From the NCBI GenBank assembly GCA_040754095.1, contig JBFMFO010000006.1:55772-119771 (forward strand): 64,000 nucleotides of DNA. Direction: 5' to 3'. Positions within the stretch are counted from its first letter, which is position 1. Each line of letters begins with the position of its first letter. This DNA comes from QYQD01 sp040754095 (GTDB lineage Bacteria > Desulfobacterota > QYQD01). This document shows positions 44,291 through 53,050 of this stretch, piece by piece. Under the pieces are notes generated by a model that was not told the origin of the DNA, searched no databases, and worked only from the letters and a program-made list of their open reading frames with translations. A program made the position numbers and the translations under genes.

Positions 44291-44719
44291 ATGAAAACTT
44301 ATTCGGCGAAGGCCAGGGATATAAAAAGGAAGTGGTGTGTAGTTGACGCCACTGATAAAGTTCTGGGTCGTTTGGCCAGTAATATAGCGGCCAGGCTTCG
44401 CGGCAAACACAAGCCGATTTTCACGTCACATGTGGATACGGGTGATTTTATTATCGTTGTCAATGCCGATAAGGTGAAATTGACCGGTAAAAAATGGTCT
44501 GATAAGTTGTATCATCATCATACCGGTTATATAGGTGGGATTAAGACCGTCAACGCCGAGGAGCTATTAAGTAAAAAACCGGAAGAACTAATCCGGCATG
44601 CGGTTAGAGGTATGTTGCCCAAGAACAGCCTGGGTCGCACTATGCTCAGTAAGTTGAAGGTCTATACGGGGGCGGATCATCCGCATCAGGCGCAGCAGCC
44701 GGAAGAATTATCTATTTAA
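44291..44719 (+). CDS. rplM: 50S ribosomal protein L13
   Basis: A 142-residue ribosomal protein of the large subunit. KTYSAKARDIKRKWCVVDATDKVLGRLAS at the N-terminus and the conserved AVRGMLPKNSLGR, then KLKVYTGADHPHQAQQPEEL at the C-terminus are diagnostic. A GTG 12 nt upstream is in frame; the ATG preceded by GGAG at normal spacing is preferred and gives the usual length. Operon with rpsI, 13 nt apart. Confidence 0.97.
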   Translation: MKTYSAKARDIKRKWCVVDATDKVLGRLASNIAARLRGKHKPIFTSHVDTGDFIIVVNADKVKLTGKKWSDKLYHHHTGYIGGIKTVNAEELLSKKPEELIRHAVRGMLPKNSLGRTMLSKLKVYTGADHPHQAQQPEELSI

Positions 44720-44732
44720 GCAGGAGTCTTGC

Positions 44733-45125
44733 ATGGCAGAAAAACTGTATTACGCAACAGGCAAACGAAAGACGGCCATAGCCAGGGTATGGATGCGTCC
44801 CGGCAAGGGGAATATGGTTATTAACGACAGCGCCCCGGAAGAATATTTTGACGGTGAGGTGCCTGTACTCATCCTTAAAAAGCCGCTTATGCTTACGGAA
44901 ACCATGGCTAATCTAGACATCTTGGTTAATGTCGCCGGTGGGGGAAAGATAGCGCAGGCCGGGGCTGTTCGTCATGGTATTGCCAGGGCGCTTCTGGAAA
45001 TTAACCCTGAATACCGGGTGACGCTGAAAAAGGCCGGTTTGCTGACCAGGGATCCACGGGCTAAAGAGCGCAAAAAATATGGACAAAAGGGCGCCCGGGC
45101 ACGCTTCCAATATTCCAAGAGATGA
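44733..45125 (+). CDS. rpsI: 30S ribosomal protein S9
   Basis: A 130-residue small-subunit protein. YYATGKRKTAIARVWMRPGKG, NVAGGGKIAQAGAVRHGIARALL and the C-terminal TRDPRAKERKKYGQKGARARFQYSKR with terminal Lys-Arg, which reaches the P-site tRNA, are diagnostic. Directly downstream of rplM, as in most bacteria, and followed by a terminator. Confidence 0.97.
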   Translation: MAEKLYYATGKRKTAIARVWMRPGKGNMVINDSAPEEYFDGEVPVLILKKPLMLTETMANLDILVNVAGGGKIAQAGAVRHGIARALLEINPEYRVTLKKAGLLTRDPRAKERKKYGQKGARARFQYSKR

Positions 45126-45152
45126 TTTGGTCTGAGTAACAGGGTATCTTCT

Positions 45153-45191
45153 AAAAGAGGGTTTGCCTTTTGGGGCAAGCCCTCTTTTTTT
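45153..45191 (+). terminator. intrinsic terminator after rpsI
   Basis: AGAGGGTTTGCC pairs with GGCAAGCCCTCT around a TTTTGG loop, followed by a run of T to 45191. It ends 12 nt before the argC ribosome binding site. Confidence 0.88.
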
Positions 45192-45214
45192 ACCAGCGCA
45201 GCGAGGAGGTTATT

Positions 45215-46252
45215 ATGATCCGTGCCGCTATAATCGGAGCTACCGGCTATACCGGACTGGAACTGGTAAGGATATTATCCGCACATCCCGGGGTTACTAT
45301 TACTGTGGCCACCTCCCGCCAATATGAAGGCCAGCTCCTGCACAAGGTCTTCCCGTCGCTTTCGGGTAGTGTGGATATTGTGTGTCAGTCCCCTTCGCCT
45401 GAAAGGGTTATCGGGGCGGCCGACGTCGTTTTTTTGGCGGTTCCACATCAGACGGCCATGACCCATGTCCCGGTTTTTCTGCAGGCCGACAAAAAGGTAA
45501 TTGATTTAAGCGCTGATTTCCGTCTGAAAGATGTCAGAGTATATGAAAAGTGGTATCAATCCCATAGCGCCCCGGAATATCTGGCCGAGGCGGCCTATGG
45601 ACTGCCTGAATTACATGCGGCGGCGATAAGGAAGGCACGACTAGTAGCCAACCCGGGTTGTTACCCTACCACCGTAATCCTGGGCTTGGCCCCGCTCCTG
45701 AAGAAGGGCCTTATCGACAACAAAAGCATTGTGGTGGACTCAAAGACCGGGGTAAGCGGCGCGGGCCGCTCCGCCGTGCTAAGCAGCCTTTTCTGCGAGG
45801 TGCATGAAGACGTTAAGGCTTACAAAGTAGCTGCCCACCGCCATACACCGGAGATGGAGCAGGAACTCAGCCTGCTGGCCGGGGAAGAAATAGCCATAAC
45901 CTTTACACCCCATTTGGCACCCATGGGCCGGGGGATGCTGAGCACCATCTATGCCGATCTAAAGGGACGGCAGACCACAGGGGATTTGATCTCGGAGTAC
46001 GAAGAATTTTATAACCAGGCCCCTTTTGTAAAGATCTGCGCGGAAGGCGCCTACCCACAAACCGCCCATGTCAAGGGGTCTAATTATTGTTTCATCGGCC
46101 TGAAGGCGGACGAACGCACCGGTCGTGTGATTATACTCTCGGCGATAGATAATCTGACCAAGGGGGCATCCGGCCAGGCGGTACAGAATATGAATCTTAT
46201 GTTCGGCCTGGAGGAGACTACAGGGTTGACAGCGATACCGCTCTTTCCGTAA
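45215..46252 (+). CDS. argC: N-acetyl-gamma-glutamyl-phosphate reductase
   Basis: A 345-residue NADPH-dependent enzyme of arginine synthesis. Motifs: IIGATGYTGLELVRIL (nucleotide binding), FLAVPHQTAM, DLSADFRLKD, the catalytic Cys in VANPGCYPT, and HRHTPEMEQEL. GAGGAGG (45203-45209) precedes the ATG at 45215 by 5 nt; a further in-frame start upstream lies inside the rpsI terminator and is rejected. truA follows after 10 nt. Confidence 0.96.
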   Translation: MIRAAIIGATGYTGLELVRILSAHPGVTITVATSRQYEGQLLHKVFPSLSGSVDIVCQSPSPERVIGAADVVFLAVPHQTAMTHVPVFLQADKKVIDLSADFRLKDVRVYEKWYQSHSAPEYLAEAAYGLPELHAAAIRKARLVANPGCYPTTVILGLAPLLKKGLIDNKSIVVDSKTGVSGAGRSAVLSSLFCEVHEDVKAYKVAAHRHTPEMEQELSLLAGEEIAITFTPHLAPMGRGMLSTIYADLKGRQTTGDLISEYEEFYNQAPFVKICAEGAYPQTAHVKGSNYCFIGLKADERTGRVIILSAIDNLTKGASGQAVQNMNLMFGLEETTGLTAIPLFP

Positions 46253-46262
46253 GAGTCGGCCT

Positions 46263-46997
46263 ATGCGGAACATCAAACTCATATTGGAGTATGATGGCAC
46301 GGCCTATTGCGGCTGGCAGAGGCAGGTAAACGGCCTGAGCATCCAGGAGGTCCTGGAAGAAAAAATTGGCGTCATGACCGGCGAGGCGGCCAAGGTAATC
46401 GGATCCGGACGTACGGACGCCGGGGTGCATGCCATGAACCAGGCAGCAAACTTTAAGGCCGCCTCTAACATCCCGGTAGATGGGTTTTTACGAGGGCTAA
46501 ACAGCCTCCTCCCTCAGGACATCGCGGTAAAAGAAGTATGCGAAGTCCCCGCCGATTTTCACGCCCGCTACTCGGCCTCAGAGAAAATATATCTATATCG
46601 CATACTGAATGAACGGATAAGGTCTCCACTCCACCACCTCTTTACCTGGTTTGTGCCCCATGACCTGGCTTTTGCGGCCATGGAAAGGTGCCTCCCGGTT
46701 TTGCAGGGGGTCCATGATTTTGCCGCCTTTATGGCCAGCGGGAGCTCCGTCAAGAGCACAACCCGCATAGTGAGCGGTTTAAAATTGACCAGGAAAGATA
46801 AAATAATCGAATTTGAGATAAGGGCCAACGGGTTCCTGCGCCACATGGTACGCAATATTGTAGGTACGCTGGTTGAGGTGGGGCAGGGGCGGGTAACACC
46901 GGAAAAGTTTGCAGACATCCTCCAGGCCAGAGATCGAAATATGGCCGGAATGACCGCACCGCCTCAGGGGCTATTTTTAAAAGAAGTGATTTATTGA
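46263..46997 (+). CDS. truA: tRNA pseudouridine synthase A
   Basis: A 244-residue enzyme making pseudouridine at positions 38-40 of tRNA. IKLILEYDGTAYCGWQRQ, the catalytic Asp in GSGRTDAGVHAMNQ (about residue 54), FHARYSASEKIYLYRI and FLRHMVRNIVGTLVEVG are diagnostic. Normal length; probably co-transcribed with argC. Confidence 0.96.
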   Translation: MRNIKLILEYDGTAYCGWQRQVNGLSIQEVLEEKIGVMTGEAAKVIGSGRTDAGVHAMNQAANFKAASNIPVDGFLRGLNSLLPQDIAVKEVCEVPADFHARYSASEKIYLYRILNERIRSPLHHLFTWFVPHDLAFAAMERCLPVLQGVHDFAAFMASGSSVKSTTRIVSGLKLTRKDKIIEFEIRANGFLRHMVRNIVGTLVEVGQGRVTPEKFADILQARDRNMAGMTAPPQGLFLKEVIY

Positions 46998-46999
46998 TT

Positions 47000-47128
47000 G
47001 ACGGCTTCGTAAAAAGTCCATTTGCTGCGTTGCGCTGTATCCTTCGTCACTGCGGCGTAGCTCCAAGTACGCCTCATTCCTCAGGATTTGCGCGCCTTGC
47101 AACTGGAGCTTTTTACTGTGCCGTCAGA
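47000..47128. mobile_element. MITE-like element with TGACGGC...GTAAAAAG ends
   Basis: The left end TGACGGCTTCGTAAAAAGTCC (47000-47020) is inverted at the right as GGAGCTTTTTACTGTGCCGTCA (47106-47127), and the interior (GCGTAGCTCCAAGTACGC) also folds. A partial extra arm ACGGACTTTTTACG follows. A shorter copy is at 63785-63853. The remaining gap 47129-47332 shows no gene. Confidence 0.65.
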
Positions 47129-47332
47129 AAACGGACTTTTTACGCAATCATCTTGATTTTCTCATGAAAAGTAGTTTGTCTTGTCATTGCAAGGCACCCT
47201 CCGTCTTCAGCCGGCTTGAATGCATAGTTTTTGCTGGACAATCGCCCCACTTTATCCTAAAAGATTATAAAATATTTCCGGTGCAGGCCGGATAGAGCTA
47301 TCAGCTTAACATGATGTTTATCTTATTTTTTT

Positions 47333-47396
47333 GCTGATGGCTGATAACTGAAAGCCTGCATCTGGAAACGGTAGTTTCCGGATGCAAACTATTTAG
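47333..47396 (+). repeat. GCTGATG heptamers plus palindromic element
   Basis: GCTGATG, GCTGATA, ACTGAAA, GCCTGCA (47333-47360), then ATCTGGAAAC-GGTA-GTTTCCGGAT (47360-47383) and the tail GCAAACTATTTAG. It ends 20 nt before the aminotransferase start. Confidence 0.78.
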
Positions 47397-47415
47397 AGAA
47401 AGGGGTTTTGCCGCC

Positions 47416-48618
47416 ATGTCTAAAGGAGCTTTATCCGGAAGGGCCCGCAGGATTAAGCCTTCTCCCACCCTGTCTATCGATGCCAAGGCCAAGGCCATGA
47501 AGTCTGCGGGGGTGGATATTATCAACTTCGGGGTGGGTGAACCGGACTTTGATACCCCCGGCTATGTCAAAGAGGCTGCCATAAAGGCCATCCAGGATGG
47601 TTTTACCAAATATACCCCGGTCGGTGGTATCATAGAGCTAAAAGACGCCGTTATCAAACGTCTGAAAGATGATCACGGGTTGTCTTATACCCGTCAAGAA
47701 ATAGTAATCTCCTGCGGGGGTAAACACGCCCTTTACAACCTGGCCCAGGCCCTTTTTGACAAGGGCGACGAGGTCATTATCCCGGCTCCCTACTGGGTAT
47801 CCTATCCTCCTATTGTCGATCTGGCCGGGGCCAAACCGGTTATTATCGAGACCAGGGAAGAAGACGGCTTTGATCTCGATGTCTCCGCGCTGGAAAAGAT
47901 GATAACTCCGAGAACAAAGGGCATAATCCTCAATAGCCCGTCAAATCCCACGGGTTCTGTCTTCAGCGCCAAGACCCTCAGACAAATAGGGGACATGGTG
48001 CAAGATCACAACTGTTACGTTATCTCTGACGACATCTATGAAAAGCTACGCTTTGACGGCAAAAAGCCGGTTAATCTGCTCTCCCTCAATCCCAAACTTA
48101 GGGAGAAGGTATTTATTCTAAACGGCGTCTCCAAGACCTATGCCATGACCGGCTGGCGGATCGGCTATCTGGCCGGGCCTGCCGATATAATCTCGGCCGT
48201 AACCAACATCCAGAGTCAGAGCACCTCCAATCCCACCTCTATAGCCCAAAAGGCCGCAGTTGCCGCCCTGAACGGCCCGGATTCTTTCATCGTCAAGATG
48301 ATATCTGTCTTCAAAGAACGCAGGGACTATATTGTTAAGCGGCTTAAGGCCATACCAGATGTAACGTGTGTCAAGCCTCAAGGGGCATTCTATGCCTTTC
48401 CAAACGTCTCTGCGTATTACTCCCGTGGGTATAAGGGGCGGAAGATAACAAATTCTATGGCCCTCTGTGATTACCTGCTGGAGGAAGCCCGTTTAGCCGT
48501 TGTTCCGGGGATAGCCTTCGGCGATGATCGGTACATCAGATTTTCCTTTGCCACGTCTATGGAAAATATCGCTAAGGGCATGGATCGATTTAAAGAAGCG
48601 CTAAAGAAGCTGTCCTGA
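47416..48618 (+). CDS. class I aminotransferase, aspartate aminotransferase type
   Basis: A 400-residue fold-type I PLP enzyme. NFGVGEPDFDTPGYVKEAA, NSPSNPTGSVFS, ISDDIYEKLRF and SKTYAMTGWRIGYLAGP (Schiff-base Lys about residue 240) match the subgroup Ib bacterial aspartate/prephenate aminotransferases. It moves amino groups between aspartate or a related amino acid and 2-oxoglutarate. AAAGGGG lies upstream of the ATG. Specificity towards prephenate cannot be excluded. Confidence 0.93.
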   Translation: MSKGALSGRARRIKPSPTLSIDAKAKAMKSAGVDIINFGVGEPDFDTPGYVKEAAIKAIQDGFTKYTPVGGIIELKDAVIKRLKDDHGLSYTRQEIVISCGGKHALYNLAQALFDKGDEVIIPAPYWVSYPPIVDLAGAKPVIIETREEDGFDLDVSALEKMITPRTKGIILNSPSNPTGSVFSAKTLRQIGDMVQDHNCYVISDDIYEKLRFDGKKPVNLLSLNPKLREKVFILNGVSKTYAMTGWRIGYLAGPADIISAVTNIQSQSTSNPTSIAQKAAVAALNGPDSFIVKMISVFKERRDYIVKRLKAIPDVTCVKPQGAFYAFPNVSAYYSRGYKGRKITNSMALCDYLLEEARLAVVPGIAFGDDRYIRFSFATSMENIAKGMDRFKEALKKLS

Positions 48619-48636
48619 ACATGCATAGCGAGCGCA

Positions 48637-48668
48637 TTCCCCGTCCGCCCAAGGTGGACTGCGGGGAG
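48637..48668. repeat. inverted repeat after aminotransferase gene
   Basis: TTCCCCG-TCCGCC-CAA-GGTGGA-ctg-CGGGGA forms a hairpin with one wobble and a 3-nt bulge. No T-run follows; it may be a weak terminator or a dispersed palindrome. Confidence 0.5.
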
Positions 48669-48795
48669 CTTCAATTTAAAGAAGACGGCTTTGTAGGAGG
48701 ATTACCGGAGGAAACAACCTTTGGCGAGAGCAACACAGGCGTGCTGCTCTCTATGAGCCAAGGTTGTATAAATAGGGCCCGCGGCCGGACGAACA

Positions 48796-49080
48796 TTAGC
48801 GGCCGGCAGCGCCTCGTTTGGAAGCCTTAAGCGGGTTGATTTTAGCGGCAGTTTTGGGCGCCTCTGTCTTGAGATGGGTGGCCAGGTTACAGTTGCCCTT
48901 TTTCCACTTTGAGGCGGGATCAGGATAGCTGCTGCAGTACTTACCTGTGGGAAATTCTATGATACGGTTGCAACCCTCACACTTATCAATAACCTGATGG
49001 CAGGCTCCACCGTTAAAAGAACAACCTTTTTTGCTCATAAAGACGCAGCTAATCCCTGGTTTTAACGTTGTACAGTCCAT
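48796..49080 (-). CDS. PxxKW family cysteine-rich protein
   Basis: A 94-residue cytoplasmic protein with nine cysteines arranged as MDCTTLKPGISCVF, KKGCSFNGGACHQVIDKCEGCNR, then GKYCSSYPDPASKWKKGNCNLATH, which contains the defining P-x-x-KW motif. The family occurs in Desulfobacterota; its function is unknown, though the Cys pattern suggests metal or Fe-S binding. A GTG at 49089 is in frame, but the ATG at 49080 sits well behind an AAAGGGGG ribosome site. It has its own promoter with a downstream inverted repeat. Confidence 0.85.
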   Translation of the reverse strand: MDCTTLKPGISCVFMSKKGCSFNGGACHQVIDKCEGCNRIIEFPTGKYCSSYPDPASKWKKGNCNLATHLKTEAPKTAAKINPLKASKRGAAGR

Positions 49081-49114
49081 GGGAATCACCCCCTTTACAA
49101 AGATTTTGCAGAAT

Positions 49115-49163
49115 CGTTTTTTACAAAACGACGCTTTATAATCGATGGGTTAGGTTTTGTCAA
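49115..49163 (-). promoter_or_regulatory. promoter and inverted repeat before PxxKW gene
   Basis: On the - strand, TTGACA (49163-49158), 17-bp spacer and TATAAA (49140-49135) form a near-consensus promoter. CGTTTT-TTAC-AAAACG (49115-49130) lies just downstream, near the expected transcript start, and may be an operator. Confidence 0.7.
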
Positions 49164-49289
49164 TAGAAAATAGGTAGAAAAATGGAAGCCATCATTCCTT
49201 CGCTTCACGGCTTGCGCAACGACCCTTTCGGGGCTCGCAGGCGGGGAATATAAGGGGTTAGGGTAGGGTGGCGTCAATTTGGAGTGAAA

Positions 49290-49745
49290 ATGCGTGCCGT
49301 ATTGCAGCGGGTTAAAGAAGCCTGTGTTACTGTTGATGGAAAAAAGGCAGGAGAGATAGGGCCTGGCCTCTTGATATTTCTGGGAGTAGAAAAGGACGAT
49401 ACCCCGTCTGATGCCGCTTATATGGCGTCAAAAATAGTATCTTTACGCATATTCGCCGATGGGTCCGACAAATTTAACCTTTCCCTCCTGGATGTAGGTG
49501 GTGAATGCCTTATCGTGTCCCAGTTTACCCTCCTTGGTGACTGCCGTAAAGGGAAAAGGCCGTCCTTCGAACAGGCCGCACCGCCTGGCCTGGCCCGGCA
49601 GCTCTATGAGCTTTTCGTCATCGAGGTGCGCCGGCTGTGTGTACCGGTAGCTACGGGAGAATTTCAGGCCAGGATGGAGGTCTCTCTAATAAACGACGGC
49701 CCGGTTACCATCCTTTTGGACAGTAAGAAACAGAAGCGCCCCTAA
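49290..49745 (+). CDS. dtd: D-aminoacyl-tRNA deacylase
   Basis: A 151-residue proofreading enzyme that hydrolyses D-aminoacyl-tRNA. MRAVLQRVKEACVTVDGKKAGEIGPGLLIFLGV is the canonical N-terminus; VSQFTLLGDCRKGKRPSFEQAAPP carries the SQFTL motif and ATGEFQARMEVSLINDGPVTILLDS ends with the Gly-cisPro-type NDGPVT motif. A GTG 6 nt upstream is in frame, but the ATG fits the family start. Confidence 0.95.
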   Translation: MRAVLQRVKEACVTVDGKKAGEIGPGLLIFLGVEKDDTPSDAAYMASKIVSLRIFADGSDKFNLSLLDVGGECLIVSQFTLLGDCRKGKRPSFEQAAPPGLARQLYELFVIEVRRLCVPVATGEFQARMEVSLINDGPVTILLDSKKQKRP

Positions 49746-49813
49746 TGTTTCTCAAATCCCGCCATTCTTCAGGTTTTTTTCTTGCCTTCCATCCGGTGTT
49801 ATGTATAAAAGAT

Positions 49814-49890
49814 GATGGCTGTTGGCTCATAGCTGATGGTTCATAGCTCATAGTAACTAATAGCCAAGAGCGATGAACCATGAACCATTA
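49814..49890 (+). repeat. long period-7 array (CATAGCT type)
   Basis: Eleven consecutive heptamers including GATGGCT, GTTGGCT, CATAGCT, GATGGTT, CATAGCT, CATAGTA, then ACCATGA and ACCATTA. It fills most of the gap between dtd and pgi. Confidence 0.8.
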
Positions 49891-49942
49891 TCTCTGTGGT
49901 TAATCTTTTGACAATACGTGATACCGGAAAAAGGAGGTCTTG

Positions 49943-51382
49943 ATGAAGAAATGGGAAGATAAAAAATGGGTGTCGGCTCAGCGAATTAGGTTGGATGTTA
50001 ACTATGCCATGGCGGAGTTCGTGGGGGAGGATAATGGCATAAGCAATAAAGAAATAAGGGAGCTTGAACTCAAGGCCAAGACCGTCTATAAACAGCTTTT
50101 AAAGAAAAGGGGGCAGGGGGCGCTGGCCTTTTACGATCTTCCTTATGAAGAAAAAGAGGCTAATCGTCTTGTTACAGCCGGGCGTAAGATCGGCCGGGCC
50201 TGCCGCAACTTTGTAGTGCTTGGTATAGGCGGATCAGCCCTGGGTGGAATAGCCCTGCAGCGAGCCCTGAATCATCCTCATTATAACCTGTTATCCGATG
50301 CCGAACGCAAGCACCGGCCACGCCTTTTCTTCGCCGATAATATTGACCCGGACGGATTCCAGGCACTTTTAGATATCCTGGACCTGAGAGAAACGGTCTT
50401 TAATGTCATAAGCAAGTCCGGCGGTACGGCCGAGACCATGAGCCAGTTTATTTATGTGCGGGACAGATTGATTAAAAAATTGGGTAAGGAAGGGCATCGC
50501 TCACACATCGTGGTAACCACAGACCCTGAGAAGGGCAGGCTGAGGGAGATCGCTGAAAGGGAAGATTACCTGACCTTTCCCGTGCCGGCCGGGGTCGGCG
50601 GCCGCTTTTCGGTCCTCACTCCGGTGGGACTTCTGCCCGCTGCGGTGGCTGGGATCGATATTTCTATGCTCCTGGCTGGCGCCCGAGATATGGACGGGCG
50701 GTGCCGCATTTCGAATCTGTGGAAAAATCCGGCCTATCTGAATGCTGTGCTGTATTATCTGGCTGATACTAAAAAGGGCAAGCCTATTGCGGTCATGATG
50801 CCCTATACCGATGCCCTCTATGGGGTGGCGGACTGGTTCAGACAGCTATGGGCAGAGAGTCTGGGGAAGAAGACAGACCTGGACGGCAATATTGTCTCTA
50901 CCGGTCAGACCCCGGTCAGGGCCCTTGGGGCTACTGACCAGCATTCGCAGTTACAGCTTTACATGGAGGGCCCCAATAACAAGCTCATTACTTTTTTAAT
51001 AGTAGAAAGGTTCCATAAAAGGATGACCCTTCCTAGATCTTTTGCTGATATGGAGGGAGTAAGCTATCTGGGAGGGCATTCCTTGAATGAATTAATTGCC
51101 GTGGAACAGAAGACCACGGAACTGGCCTTGACACGCAATAAGCGTCCTAATCTAAGTATAACTGTCCCGGAGGTGAACGCCTTCACCCTGGGCCAGCTTT
51201 TATTCATGTTAGAGGTACAGACGGTTTTTGCCGGCGGCTTATACCATATCAATCCCCTGGATCAGCCCGGAGTGGAAGAGGGAAAACAATTTGCCTATGG
51301 ACTTATGGGCCGAAAGGGATTTGAACACAAGGCCAAAGAATTCGCCGAAAGGCCGGAGAAGAGCGAAAAATATATAATATAG
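49943..51382 (+). CDS. pgi: glucose-6-phosphate isomerase
   Basis: A 479-residue phosphoglucose isomerase interconverting glucose-6-phosphate and fructose-6-phosphate. FVVLGIGGSALGGIALQRAL and FNVISKSGGTAETMSQFI form the SIS phosphate sites; VGGRFSVLTPVGLLP, GANDQHSQLQLYMEG-like ATDQHSQLQLYMEGP, and a C-terminal catalytic Lys in KQFAYGLMGRKGFEHKAKEF are visible. AAGGAGG (49931-49937) precedes the ATG at 49943 by 5 nt; a TTG directly before it is ignored. It supplies fructose-6-phosphate for GDP-mannose synthesis. Confidence 0.95.
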   Translation: MKKWEDKKWVSAQRIRLDVNYAMAEFVGEDNGISNKEIRELELKAKTVYKQLLKKRGQGALAFYDLPYEEKEANRLVTAGRKIGRACRNFVVLGIGGSALGGIALQRALNHPHYNLLSDAERKHRPRLFFADNIDPDGFQALLDILDLRETVFNVISKSGGTAETMSQFIYVRDRLIKKLGKEGHRSHIVVTTDPEKGRLREIAEREDYLTFPVPAGVGGRFSVLTPVGLLPAAVAGIDISMLLAGARDMDGRCRISNLWKNPAYLNAVLYYLADTKKGKPIAVMMPYTDALYGVADWFRQLWAESLGKKTDLDGNIVSTGQTPVRALGATDQHSQLQLYMEGPNNKLITFLIVERFHKRMTLPRSFADMEGVSYLGGHSLNELIAVEQKTTELALTRNKRPNLSITVPEVNAFTLGQLLFMLEVQTVFAGGLYHINPLDQPGVEEGKQFAYGLMGRKGFEHKAKEFAERPEKSEKYII

Positions 51383-51567
51383 GTAAACCGTTCACCGTTG
51401 ACCGTTCTCGGAAAAGACGGTTTTCACGTTTTTGAGGGACAAGATAACGGTTAACGGAAAATACGATCACCATCGACTGTTCACCGAAAAAACGCTTTTA
51501 GGGTCGCATAGACTCGACTCTTACGATTTCTTACGGACAACGGTGAACTGATAACGGTGAACGGATA
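51383..51567 (+). repeat. period-7 repeat region (CCGTTCA / TAACGGT types)
   Basis: CCGTTCA, CCGTTGA, CCGTTCT at 51388-51409 and CAACGGT, GAACTGA, TAACGGT, GAACGGA near 51538-51566, with degenerate copies between. The theme equals the first half of the composite module at 36096, without the hairpin. Confidence 0.7.
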
Positions 51568-51584
51568 CTAATATAGGAGCAACC

Positions 51585-53018
51585 TTGCTTCCACCACCGG
51601 AAAAGTTAGAATCGGTCAGGCCCTTTAAATTAGTCAAATTTTTTTCATTCAGCAGCCTGGCGGTCATCTTTATTTTTACTTTCGTCCTTACCTACATCAT
51701 ATCCGACCGGGCACGTACGGTCTTGCTCAAGAAGAGCGAGGAGTATGCCCTGCTGCTCGCTGAGAATCTGAATCACCAGGTATATCTGCAATTTGTGGTC
51801 CCCACGGCTATTGCCTATGGTTCGATAAGCCTGCGTGAGCCGGAGCAGTTTTCCCTTATAGATAGGGTGGTGCGCAATACTATCCACAGTTTTCGCATTG
51901 ACAGCGTTAATATCTATGACGCCGGTGAAAACATTATCGTGTACAGCACCGATCCATCCATGGTAGGCAAAAGGAACCTGGGAGGGATGGAGTATAAGCT
52001 GGCCTTGCGCGGGCAGCATTCTTCGCAGCTCGTTTCCCGGGGGAATAGCCGGGTTTTCTGGGCCGGAGGAGGCGGCGGAGAGAAAAAATTGAAGACATAT
52101 ATACCATTTCGGCATGAGAAAGTCCTTACCTGGAAGACGGGGCCGATAATGGGTGTCTTTGAGATAACCCAGGACCTTTCCCTGGATTATGAGACTATTC
52201 AAAGATTTCTGATTATGGTGGTTGTAACCTCTACGGCTATTATGATGATCCTTTTCGTGGTCTTGAGGCTTATTGTAGCCCGGGCCGACCGGATTATCTA
52301 CAAAAGAGTCCTTGAGCAGCGCAAGCTGGAGGAACAGCTCCATCAGGCCGAAAAACTGGCCAGTTTAGGAAAGATGGTGGCGGCTGTATCTCATGAGATA
52401 AAGAGCCCCCTGGGAATCATCCGGAGCACGGCAGAAATACTGGAAAATAAGATTAAGGCCTTTGATCCCCAGAATCGCCTGGCATCAATAGTAGTAGCTG
52501 AGTCCAGTCGTCTAAACCGCATCGTGACCGAGTTTCTGGATTTCGCCCGCCCCCAGGTACCGCATTTTGTCAGATGTAATGTGATAGAGATTATAGAAAA
52601 AAATCTTAATTTTCTTGATCCGGAATTGAACAAAAACGGTATTCGTGTGGAGAAAAATTTTATATCTGATGAGGTCATTATTGACGGCGATCCGGACCTT
52701 CTTTACCGGGTGCTTTTAAACATATTTGTCAATGCCATTCAGGCCATGCCGGATGGCGGAGATTTGATAGTTGGCGTAAACGTCGCCGGTAAGCCGGAGC
52801 GCCTTGAAATATCAGTAGGAGATACAGGGACAGGGATTTCACATGAGGATATATCCAGGGTATTTGAGCCGTTCTTCACCACAAAGCACAAGGGAAGCGG
52901 TCTTGGACTGGCTATAGTGAAAAATATCATTGAGGGACACGGTGGAACAATAAGAATCGAAAGTGAAGCGGGGAAGGGCGCTAAATGTATTGTAGACCTT
53001 CCGATCAGGCATGCATGA
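51585..53018 (+). CDS. membrane sensor histidine kinase
   Basis: A 477-residue two-component sensor. TM helix 1 spans about residues 20-40 and TM2 about 206-228, enclosing a periplasmic sensor domain with YDAGENIIVYSTDPSMVGKR. The HisKA domain has the phospho-acceptor His in AAVSHEIKSPLGIIRS; the ATPase domain has NAIQAMPDGG (N box), VGDTGTGIS (G1), FEPFFTTKHKGSGLGLAIVKNIIEGHGG (F and G2). It probably autophosphorylates in response to a periplasmic cue. The TTG start has AGGAG 6 nt upstream. No response regulator is adjacent, so the partner is elsewhere. Confidence 0.92.
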   Translation: MLPPPEKLESVRPFKLVKFFSFSSLAVIFIFTFVLTYIISDRARTVLLKKSEEYALLLAENLNHQVYLQFVVPTAIAYGSISLREPEQFSLIDRVVRNTIHSFRIDSVNIYDAGENIIVYSTDPSMVGKRNLGGMEYKLALRGQHSSQLVSRGNSRVFWAGGGGGEKKLKTYIPFRHEKVLTWKTGPIMGVFEITQDLSLDYETIQRFLIMVVVTSTAIMMILFVVLRLIVARADRIIYKRVLEQRKLEEQLHQAEKLASLGKMVAAVSHEIKSPLGIIRSTAEILENKIKAFDPQNRLASIVVAESSRLNRIVTEFLDFARPQVPHFVRCNVIEIIEKNLNFLDPELNKNGIRVEKNFISDEVIIDGDPDLLYRVLLNIFVNAIQAMPDGGDLIVGVNVAGKPERLEISVGDTGTGISHEDISRVFEPFFTTKHKGSGLGLAIVKNIIEGHGGTIRIESEAGKGAKCIVDLPIRHA

Positions 53019-53050
53019 TGGCGAGGAGCTTAATTTATCGCCGGAAGCGG

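Noticed and set aside
48621..48830. 69-codon open frame after the aminotransferase
   Set aside because: It spans the inverted repeat at 48637-48668, has no ribosome site, shows no recognisable motif and overlaps the PxxKW 3' end.
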